A stretch of 64,000 bases of DNA from assembly GCA_965208025.1 (NCBI GenBank), contig OZ242302.1:3038001-3102000 (forward strand). Direction: 5' to 3'. A program made the position numbers and the translations under genes. This DNA comes from Bin80 sp965208025. GTDB lineage: Bacteria > Bacteroidota > Rhodothermia > Rhodothermales > Bin80. Shown here one piece after another: positions 1 to 7,368 of the stretch (positions are counted from its first letter, which is position 1; every line of letters starts with the position of its first letter). Under the pieces are notes generated by a model that was given only the letters and a program-made list of their open reading frames with translations, did no database searches and was not told the DNA's origin.

Positions 1-1
1 A

Positions 2-763
2 CAGATATTTTGGCGCATGATTCAGCGTACAAAAGTGTTTGCGGTTCGGGCTGGGAAAATCATCTTTGCCTGTAGTATCATTTTGTGGCTTCTGGCAAGT
101 TTCCCAGCTACTGATTCCAGTGCGGAATTTGAACGGATTGAGATGCGTGCTGCGCAGGAACGAGAGGCGCAGTATGAGAAGGCACGGACGATGCTTTCGG
201 AGGAAGGAATTGATGTGTCTGCCCTTTCCGATTCCGTCGCAAGTGCAGATTCCAGCGTGTCGCGTGCACAGGTCATTCTGACACAGGCAGAGAACGAGTA
301 TGTTACTGTTTTAGATAGCGCACAAATCGCTCTGCAGTCGGATCAGCTAAGGGCTAGTGCAATCGGGTATTTAGGTCGATTTTTGGAGCCAGTCATGCAA
401 CCACTGGGATTTGATTGGAAAATCAGTGCTGGACTTGTGAGTGCATTTGCTGCCCGAGAAGTGATCATCTCAACACTCGGAATCATTTATAGCGTTGAGG
501 ATGCTGAAGAAGGAGTGGCTCTGCGAGATGCACTCAAAGCCGATCGCTATCCAGATGGGCGTCCAGTATTTACTCCACTCGTGGCAATCAGCCTTCTGGT
601 ATTCTTTGTGTTTGCACTTCAGTGCATGAGCACATTGGCAATTGCACGCCGAGAAACAAATTCTTGGAAGTGGCCCGCGGTCATGTGGCTTTACATGACG
701 GCACTCGCATATGTGGCCTCACTGATCGTGTACCAAGGGGGGCAACTGCTCGGCTTTACCTAA
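2..763 (+). CDS. feoB: FeoB ferrous iron transporter, C-terminal part (5' end outside window)
   Basis: This is the C-terminal third of an inner-membrane Fe(II) uptake protein. The reading frame is open to the left edge (first full codon at position 2), so the GTPase domain and first membrane half lie outside the window. A hydrophobic helix at roughly residues 18-35 is followed by a charged, probably coiled-coil insert rich in Glu, Ala and Gln (about residues 40-105). The segment GLVSAFAAREVIISTLG is the characteristic FeoB gate/C-terminal motif, and two further membrane helices follow (LLVFFVFALQCMSTLAIARR and the last 25 residues). The ATG at 17 is internal and should not be taken as the start. 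The stop codon is 9 bp before the 3' end of a convergent tRNA gene. Identification is by motif recognition; family assignment is strong. Confidence 0.9.
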   Translation, partial: QIFWRMIQRTKVFAVRAGKIIFACSIILWLLASFPATDSSAEFERIEMRAAQEREAQYEKARTMLSEEGIDVSALSDSVASADSSVSRAQVILTQAENEYVTVLDSAQIALQSDQLRASAIGYLGRFLEPVMQPLGFDWKISAGLVSAFAAREVIISTLGIIYSVEDAEEGVALRDALKADRYPDGRPVFTPLVAISLLVFFVFALQCMSTLAIARRETNSWKWPAVMWLYMTALAYVASLIVYQGGQLLGFT

Positions 764-772
764 AATAATTTG

Positions 773-846
773 TGGGCCCAGAGGGACTTGAACCCCCGAC
801 CGACGGATTATGAGTCCGCAGCTCTAACCGACTGAGCTATGGGCCC
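773..846 (-). tRNA. tRNA with CAT anticodon (Met, or Ile2 after lysidine modification)
   Basis: On the minus strand a 74-nt cloverleaf can be folded. The 7-bp acceptor stem pairs GGGCCCA with TGGGCCC, the D arm is AGCTCAGTCGGTTAGAGCT, the anticodon stem is CGGAC/GTCCG-like around the loop CTCATAA, and the T arm contains GGTTCAAGTCC. The anticodon is CAT. Initiator, elongator Met and lysidine-modified Ile2 tRNAs all share this anticodon. The 5' G-C pairing of the acceptor argues against an initiator. CCA is not encoded (CAAAT follows the discriminator A). Confidence 0.95.
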
Positions 847-1585
847 GAGATGAAGTAAATGAAGAACGGATTGATGTTGTACGAAGACGGTCTCTATCCG
901 TTTTCGTGATTCGGGGGAAAATACGATATACCAAACGACGGAAGGGTGCATTGGTGGTTTCTGGCGGTAGAATCAAACTTGATCACTGATGGAGGCAGGA
1001 GTTAGTCCACTTCCTTTGACGGATAGCGTGGACCAAAATTTGTGGGGTCTGAAAACGATTGTCGAACTGCAACCACTCAATTTCATGTCAAATGTCCAGG
1101 CCGAACCGATATACTTCTGAATAGAATCAACCATAGATTGCCGAATGAATGGAGTGCGGAGATCAGGGTAGGATCTAAGAAGTTCATAAAAAGGGATCCT
1201 TGCCACGGTTCCAGAATCCATAAAGTCTCATGGAGCATTGAGGCCAAATAGGTTACGTTCAGCGAAACTTTGACGATTTAGACATTTGGAAAATGGAGTA
1301 AAGGACACAAGTTAAGCTCTTGTAAGTATGAATTCCTATTGCGCACTTTTGAGTTGAGGAACGTTTGGAGATCGTGAAATCATTTCGATGTAATCATGAC
1401 GGATAGGTATAGGAATAAGTATAGTCAACTGCGGCGGATGTATCTGTCAAAGATTTCCTTCATTCATAGCACTACGGACACCCGAAGCGCTCCCATTCAT
1501 TCGTTATTACGGTTGTCGCGTTCCCCAAGGATTGCTCCATTCTCGTTCCGGCCAACTCAATTAATTTTCATTCTCTCGAGTTAAG
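847..1585. other. Gene-poor stretch between tRNA and Lrp-type regulator
   Basis: About 740 bp with only short open frames on either strand (for example 973-1221 minus and 1396-1584 plus). Their translations show no recognisable family. I see no RNA gene, insertion-sequence end or clear promoter. It may be decayed coding sequence, but nothing in it supports that directly. Confidence 0.4.
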
Positions 1586-2074
1586 ATGGTAAGTAGAAAA
1601 ATAGACGAAATTGACGCTCGAATCCTCAACCTATTACAGTCTTCGGGTAGGATGAAGCACATTGATATTGCGGCCCGTGTTGGGTTAAGCATGACGAGTG
1701 TGAGCGACCGCTTACGGAAGTTGGAGGAGAGCGGAATTCTCACCGGCTATCATGCAACCGTAAATGCCAAGGATTTAGGATTTGATATTACCGCATTTAT
1801 TCGTGTGTCCATGGGTGCATCAGACAGCTATCAATCCATGATTGAGCATGTATGCGGATGCACCGAGGTGCTTGAAGCTCACTCCATCACCGGGGAGGGG
1901 TCTCATATTTTGAAGGTCAGGGTTTATGATACAACAAGTCTGGAACGGTTGCTCGCGAGCATTCAATCTTGGACTGGTGTGACAGGAACAAGGACCAGTA
2001 TTGTTTTAAGTACTTACAAGGAGACGCTTCAACTACCTGTCTCTCCCGATCATGAACTCGCGAAACAAAGGTAG
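1586..2074 (+). CDS. Lrp/AsnC family transcriptional regulator
   Basis: A 162-residue protein of the usual Lrp/AsnC size. Residues about 5-60 form the winged helix-turn-helix: it begins with the family hallmark IDEIDARILNLLQ, then the helix-turn-helix HIDIAARVGLSMTSVSDRLRKLEESGIL. Residues about 70-145 are the RAM/AsnC ligand-binding domain, including the GEGSHILKVRVYDT segment that corresponds to the usual G-x-x-D-Y-hydrophobic effector region. Family members bind DNA as dimers to octamers and respond to amino acids; the target here is unknown. It is followed 37 bp later by an ECF sigma factor on the same strand, so the two regulators may be co-transcribed. The ATG at 1586 is the only sensible start. 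Confidence 0.88.
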   Translation: MVSRKIDEIDARILNLLQSSGRMKHIDIAARVGLSMTSVSDRLRKLEESGILTGYHATVNAKDLGFDITAFIRVSMGASDSYQSMIEHVCGCTEVLEAHSITGEGSHILKVRVYDTTSLERLLASIQSWTGVTGTRTSIVLSTYKETLQLPVSPDHELAKQR

Positions 2075-2111
2075 ACAGACTCATCAAACGGCGGGATGAA
2101 CGAACGATGTG

Positions 2112-2723
2112 ATGCCTGAAGATCAGACGGTGACCAAGTCGTCTGCGTCCAGTCAGAGAGATCGAGAACTGGTTTCTCTTGCGTTAGAAGGAGATCAGCG
2201 AGCCTATGCGCTCCTCGTAAAGAAGTATAAGAAGGGATTAGTGTTACATATCAGGCGTACGATTGGAGATGAAGAAGTTATTGAAGACCTCGTTCAGGAA
2301 GCATTCATTAAAGCCTTCAAAGCCCTGAAGACCTATTCAACCAGTTATGCATTCTCAACGTGGCTCTACAAGATTGCATCCAATCACGCGATTGATTACA
2401 AACGGAAGAGAAGGCTAACCACGATCTCACTGGATAAGCCGACCCTGACCAAAGATGGTGAAGTCCGACATGAAATCCCAGATGTTACCTATCGCCCCGA
2501 TCAAGAGATTGAAGGTGGACAGCGTGAGAATATTATTCAAGAAGCAATAGATTCACTCCCTCCCAAGTACAACCGTGTCATTGTCATGCGTCATCAGCAA
2601 GAAAAATCTTATGAAGAAATTGCACAGGAGCTTGATCTTCCCCTCGGAACGGTGAAGGCACATATTTTCCGTGCACGGCGATTATTGTACATGCGTTTGA
2701 AAGATAAGCGGGATTCGCTGTGA
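2112..2723 (+). CDS. ECF-type RNA polymerase sigma factor (RpoE/SigW-like)
   Basis: A sigma-70 family group 4 factor of about 203 residues. Region 2 is at about residues 22-95, with the core-binding and -10 recognition segment EDLVQEAFIKAFKALKTY followed by FSTWLYKIASNHAIDYKRKR. Region 4 lies at about residues 135-195, with the helix-turn-helix SYEEIAQELDLPLGTVKAHI and the terminal RARRLL helix. A linker of about 40 charged residues separates them. No anti-sigma gene is adjacent; purB follows. The start is taken at ATG 2112 rather than the GTG directly before it. The factor presumably directs transcription of an unknown stress or envelope regulon. Confidence 0.9.
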   Translation: MPEDQTVTKSSASSQRDRELVSLALEGDQRAYALLVKKYKKGLVLHIRRTIGDEEVIEDLVQEAFIKAFKALKTYSTSYAFSTWLYKIASNHAIDYKRKRRLTTISLDKPTLTKDGEVRHEIPDVTYRPDQEIEGGQRENIIQEAIDSLPPKYNRVIVMRHQQEKSYEEIAQELDLPLGTVKAHIFRARRLLYMRLKDKRDSL

Positions 2724-2841
2724 ACAGATTCCAGTGGATTTGACCAACATGACCATGATTCCCCACAACAGGACGGCCTACTCAATTCAGCAATGCTCAC
2801 ACTGATTCCATGAATCCAATCACCAATTGTACAAAAGAGGC

Positions 2842-4140
2842 ATGATTCCGCGATACACCCATCCTGCGATGCAAAGCCTGTGGAGTGAACAGCACCAGTT
2901 TGAGGTATGGTTGGGAGTTGAACTTGCAGCCTGTGAAGCTTGGTCAAGAGTGGGAGTCATTCCCGAGGGGGATGTTCATGCACTCAGAATGAAGGCATCC
3001 TTTGACTTGGATCGAATTCATGAGATTGAGAAATCTACTCGGCATGATGTTGTTGCATTTACTCGAGCGGTAAGTGAAACGTTAGGCCCGGAAAAGAAAT
3101 GGATACACTACGGTCTAACGTCTTCGGACGTCGTTGATACGGCTTGGTCTGTACGTCTGTCGGAGGCGAATCGGCTCATTGGAGAGGCAATGGACGCTAT
3201 GCTCCAGGTGTTGCATGACCGTGCACTTGCTCATCGCCATACACTCATGATGGGGAGAACCCATGGGGTACATGCTGAACCCACAACCTTCGGATTAAAG
3301 CTCGCCCTTTATTATGCAGAAATGACTCGGAACCTCCGAAGGTTCAGAGCCGCCGCCGAGGAGGTCCGAACTGGAAAGCTGTCTGGGGCAGTCGGGACCT
3401 TTGCACATACTCCTCCCGAGGTTGAACGAATCACCTGTGAGTTGTTAGATCTTCGCCCAGAGCCTATCGCTACGCAGGTGATCCCCCGCGATCGACACGC
3501 TCATTACATGAGCGTCCTCACACTAATCGGGGCCAGCTTGGAAAAAATTGCCGTTGAGATCCGTCATCTGCAACGGAGCGAGGTGAGAGAGGTTGAGGAA
3601 GCATTCCAAACAGGACAGAAAGGTTCAAGTGCCATGCCCCATAAGCGGAATCCCGTCGGGAGCGAAAATATTACGGGGTGCGCCAGATTACTGAGAGGGT
3701 ATATGGTTGCGGCCATGGAGAATGTTGCCCTGTGGCATGAACGAGATATTTCTCACTCCAGTGTGGAACGTGTCATTCTTCCCGATGCAACTACGGTTCT
3801 ACACTATGCATTACTTCGAATGACAACAATTCTAAAGAATCTGGTGATCTACCCTGATCAAATGCAGAAAAATCTGGAAGGGACCTACGGACTATACAAT
3901 AGTCAGCGGTTAATGCTCAAGCTCATTGACCATGGTCTCTCACGTGAAGGTGCGTACGATCTCGTTCAGCCTCTTGCAATGCAAAGCTGGCAGGAAGGGA
4001 AAAGTTTCTTATCGTTGGTATTAGATTCTGAGGACATCATGGCCCGGATCTCAGACGAAGATGTTCTTGCACTCTTTAGTGCGATTCATCATACAAAACA
4101 TGTTGATTTTCTTCTATCACGCGTCGGAATAGGGGAGTAA
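2842..4140 (+). CDS. purB: Adenylosuccinate lyase
   Basis: A cytoplasmic fumarase/aspartase-superfamily enzyme that splits SAICAR to AICAR plus fumarate and adenylosuccinate to AMP plus fumarate in purine synthesis. The family signature GSSAMPHKRNP is at about residues 260-270. Other conserved blocks are HYGLTSSDVVDT near residue 90 and MGRTHGVHAEPTTFG near residue 135, which carries the catalytic His. The 432-residue length from ATG 2842 matches the short (Bacillus-type) PurB. That start also gives the conserved N-terminus MIPRYTHPAM, so the upstream TTG at 2827 is not used here. Other purine genes in the window (purH, purN) lie 32 kb away, so purine genes are dispersed. Confidence 0.96.
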   Translation: MIPRYTHPAMQSLWSEQHQFEVWLGVELAACEAWSRVGVIPEGDVHALRMKASFDLDRIHEIEKSTRHDVVAFTRAVSETLGPEKKWIHYGLTSSDVVDTAWSVRLSEANRLIGEAMDAMLQVLHDRALAHRHTLMMGRTHGVHAEPTTFGLKLALYYAEMTRNLRRFRAAAEEVRTGKLSGAVGTFAHTPPEVERITCELLDLRPEPIATQVIPRDRHAHYMSVLTLIGASLEKIAVEIRHLQRSEVREVEEAFQTGQKGSSAMPHKRNPVGSENITGCARLLRGYMVAAMENVALWHERDISHSSVERVILPDATTVLHYALLRMTTILKNLVIYPDQMQKNLEGTYGLYNSQRLMLKLIDHGLSREGAYDLVQPLAMQSWQEGKSFLSLVLDSEDIMARISDEDVLALFSAIHHTKHVDFLLSRVGIGE

Positions 4141-4408
4141 CTTACTCGAAATTCCGCTGAGCGTGATTGCACCCTATTCTGTATCACAGGTGAGAAGTCG
4201 AATAAAAACCATGAACAATTGAACCTGATCCTGAGGAAGATCCATAGGATGTTGAGTGAACAGCGTGTGATTTGGCCTTTGTATCATCAGTCCCAGAGTG
4301 TGACATTCTGAGATTTGATTCCCCTTGATTCACGAAACGGATGTAATGTACATGCAAGTTTGAAGTATATTGGCATATCTTACAGACCATAGAATATTCT
4401 ATTTATCC

Positions 4409-7243
4409 ATGTTCACCAGAATTGTATATCATTTTGTTCGTTCCATATGGATTGGGGTTGCGATTCTGATTCTTGCCTATCCCGTTTTAGGCCAGTCAGG
4501 AAAGATCACTGGCAAGGTCACTGATTTTGAAACGGATCAGCCTCTGGTTGGGGCGAATGTATTGATCACAGGAACCTCCATCGGCAGTGCTACGGACGTT
4601 GAGGGGAACTTTGAGATTTCAAATCTTGCCTCTGGAGTGTATGTCCTGCGCGTCAGTTTTATTGGTTTCGCCGCTCAGGAATCCACCATAACCGTGGAGG
4701 CTGGAAAAAACTTTGTCTGGAACGTTGGCCTGATCTCAGGCACCGACCTTGATCCTGTTCAGGTAACGGCTGGACGACGGAATGAAAAGGTTTTGAACGC
4801 TCCCACATCCATTGATGTGATCCCTGTGCGGGATATTCAACTGGATGTCGCGCAAACAACAGCCAAGTCGCTTCGCAATGTAACGGGGCTGGATATGGTT
4901 CAGACGGGGGTGGATCGCTATGAGATTGTGCTCCGAGGATTCAACAATGCCTTTTCCAGATCTACGCATGTTCTTACGGATTACAGAAAATCCGGGGTCG
5001 CATCCATTGGTGTCAATCTGCATAATGTCATGCCCAGTTTAATGATTGATACGGAGCGGATCGAGGTGGTCCGCGGTCCTGGCTCCGCTCTCTATGGACC
5101 GGGTGTGGATTCGGGTGTGATCCATTACCTCTCCAAGGATGCATTCAATTACCCCGGCACGACAATCTCGCTGAGTGGAGGGCAGAGGTCCACGCTTAAT
5201 CTTCAGGGCAGGGTGGCGACGGTCATTGGGAAAAATTTGGGAGTGAAACTGATTGGAAGCTATGCGACTGCAGAAGATTTTCCTCTTCGCGACTGCGATT
5301 CCGCTCTTCTCAATGCGGAAAAGTTTGACGAGTGCCCCGATCCAGAGGATGCCATCCAGATCTTCGTGGATGGGGTACGCGAGACGAATCACCGTAAACT
5401 GGTCCTGTCCAGTAGTCTTGACTGGCGTGTAACCGGTCAGACTACGCTGTCCCTGAGTGGTGGAATTGGGAACTTGAATGGTGCAATGCTCAGTGGGATA
5501 GGTACGATCCAAGCCCAGAACATGCTCGCCAACTATGTACAACTCCGGTTGAGTAGTGGATCCCTCTTTGTGCAAGCTTACAGGAATTCCATCAACTCTG
5601 GAGATTCGTATGTGTATGGTGGTGATCCCGTGGAAGAATATTCCGAAGAGTTTTCAATCCAGGCCCAGTATACCCAATCCATTGGTTCCAGACAGCAATT
5701 GATTGCAGGTGTAGATGTCGGTCTTGATCGTCCTGATACGAGAGGTACGGTACTTGGACGTAACGAAGCTGCCGCGGGATTGACCGAATATGGGGCATAT
5801 GTACAATCAAATACCAAAATTTCAAATCGGTTGGAACTGACTCTGGCACTTCGTGGGGATTACAATAATGTGAATACGGATCTATATCTGTCTCCCCGAG
5901 TTGCTCTGGTTCTGAAGCCGACCTCCTATTCAAGCTTCCGTGCGACCTACAACCGAAGCTTATCCTCTCCACTGGTCACCGATTATTTGTTGGATATCGT
6001 GGCCGCGACCATTGAAGGCTTGACGATACGTGCGCGCGGAGGAGCATCCCCCTTTACCTTTTCCAGGAACCCCGAGTATTTGGCGTTGGGAGCTCCAACC
6101 TCACTGGTCGCTTACAGCATGCTTCCTGGAAGGGAAGGAGAGCCGACTCCTGTTGGCATTGATACTGGAATCCTGTATGGTTTAATGTATGATGGGTTGA
6201 CCGCAATTCCAGATGATGATCTGGCATTGCTACTTGCTGATGCCGGCCTGAATATTCCGGTTACCCTTCTCTCTCTCCTAAAACAGGGATTGAGTCCAGA
6301 AGTGACTCCCGTTCAAGGATTCAGTTCAGGAACGCTCGGCCTTTTAAACCTGAGCACCTTGACGTTAAATACTGGACCTGAATTGAATGATCTTCCAGAT
6401 ATTGATCCAATCACACCAACCATTACCCAATCCTGGGAGATTGGATATAAGGGAATCGTTCAGAACAGGATTTTATTTGCACTGGATGGGTACTATTCGA
6501 GGCGCAAAAATTTTACGGGTCCACTACAAATACGAACTCCCTTTGTGCTCGTCCCCAATTTACGTGAGGATTTAATTCGTGATATTTCAGCTGGGCTCAC
6601 TGCCAATACTGACATTGCAAATGCACTCGGATTATTCGGGTTGACACCTATGGAAGCCGCCGAGACACTGGTAGATATTGCTGGGGCTGACCTTCCCGAT
6701 AGTGAGACTCCCGTAGCGATCGTACAACCCGATCAAAATAATCCAGGGATAGGGAAATTCCCGGAGCTCATGTTGTCCTATCCAAACTTTGGGGATGTCC
6801 AGTATTTCGGGGTGGATGTTTCAACCCAAGTACTGATGAGTGATGAGGTGATGTTCTTTGGCAACGCCTCATGGGTCAGTGACGACTACTTTGATCATAC
6901 AGAGGTAAACGAAGAATCGGAATATTTAGAACTGGCGCTCAACTCTCCAAGTTTTAAGTTTAAGTTAGGGGGGCATTACCAACCTATGAATGGTTTTTCC
7001 TTCGTGGCTTCGGGCCGGTATACAAAAGGTTTTCCTGTGATTTCTGGGCAGTATATAGGCGATGTTGAAAGTTATGTGGTTCTGGATGTTGGGATCGGAT
7101 ATGGAATCAGTCGGGCAGGCGTTCGGGTAGATTTGGGAATCAACAATCTCCTCAATAGCGAGCACCGTGAATTTGTCGGTGCGCCCAGGCTTGGGCGCGT
7201 TGCGACGCTCAGAATGTCCTATACAACGGACCGTGGCCGTTAA
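4409..7243 (+). CDS. TonB-dependent outer-membrane receptor with carboxypeptidase-regulatory-like N-domain (paralogue 1)
   Basis: A 944-residue outer-membrane beta-barrel transporter. After a signal peptide (hydrophobic helix ending near VLGQ), residues about 33-115 form the carboxypeptidase-regulatory-like beta-sandwich (SGKITGKVTDFETDQPLVGA) typical of Bacteroidota SusC-like receptors. A plug domain follows (about residues 120-240), containing IEVVRGPGSALYGPGVDSGV, the usual plug motif. The rest is the barrel, ending near NNLLNSEHREFVGAPRLGR. Two cysteines about 14 residues apart (in LRDCDSALLN and DECPDPEDA) are conserved in the neighbouring paralogue and may form a loop disulfide. The ATG at 4409 gives the signal peptide directly; an upstream TTG would put extra polar residues ahead of it. 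No SusD-like lipoprotein is adjacent, so the substrate cannot be inferred from context. Confidence 0.9.
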   Translation: MFTRIVYHFVRSIWIGVAILILAYPVLGQSGKITGKVTDFETDQPLVGANVLITGTSIGSATDVEGNFEISNLASGVYVLRVSFIGFAAQESTITVEAGKNFVWNVGLISGTDLDPVQVTAGRRNEKVLNAPTSIDVIPVRDIQLDVAQTTAKSLRNVTGLDMVQTGVDRYEIVLRGFNNAFSRSTHVLTDYRKSGVASIGVNLHNVMPSLMIDTERIEVVRGPGSALYGPGVDSGVIHYLSKDAFNYPGTTISLSGGQRSTLNLQGRVATVIGKNLGVKLIGSYATAEDFPLRDCDSALLNAEKFDECPDPEDAIQIFVDGVRETNHRKLVLSSSLDWRVTGQTTLSLSGGIGNLNGAMLSGIGTIQAQNMLANYVQLRLSSGSLFVQAYRNSINSGDSYVYGGDPVEEYSEEFSIQAQYTQSIGSRQQLIAGVDVGLDRPDTRGTVLGRNEAAAGLTEYGAYVQSNTKISNRLELTLALRGDYNNVNTDLYLSPRVALVLKPTSYSSFRATYNRSLSSPLVTDYLLDIVAATIEGLTIRARGGASPFTFSRNPEYLALGAPTSLVAYSMLPGREGEPTPVGIDTGILYGLMYDGLTAIPDDDLALLLADAGLNIPVTLLSLLKQGLSPEVTPVQGFSSGTLGLLNLSTLTLNTGPELNDLPDIDPITPTITQSWEIGYKGIVQNRILFALDGYYSRRKNFTGPLQIRTPFVLVPNLREDLIRDISAGLTANTDIANALGLFGLTPMEAAETLVDIAGADLPDSETPVAIVQPDQNNPGIGKFPELMLSYPNFGDVQYFGVDVSTQVLMSDEVMFFGNASWVSDDYFDHTEVNEESEYLELALNSPSFKFKLGGHYQPMNGFSFVASGRYTKGFPVISGQYIGDVESYVVLDVGIGYGISRAGVRVDLGINNLLNSEHREFVGAPRLGRVATLRMSYTTDRGR

Positions 7244-7271
7244 AAATTCATCATCAATCCCTTTACTGCCG

Positions 7272-7279
7272 TATATTTG
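7272..7279 (+). promoter_or_regulatory. Candidate Bacteroidota-type -7 element upstream of the second TonB receptor
   Basis: The octamer TATATTTG fits the Bacteroidota -7 consensus TAnnTTTG and is identical to the one upstream of nuoA. It lies about 90 bp before the ATG of the second receptor, between the two paralogues. No good TTTG -33 partner is present at the expected distance, so this is tentative. Confidence 0.3.
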
Positions 7280-7368
7280 TCTTGGTAGCCGTCTGGGGGA
7301 TGATTGAATCTATTTCTTCGTTGCTGCCCTGATTGTATAATTGAATCCAGTTATCCAAACTAACCATC

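Noticed and set aside
973..1221. Minus-strand open frame of 82 codons upstream of the Lrp-type gene
   Set aside because: Composition and sequence show no family motif, and no start signal or conserved neighbour supports it.
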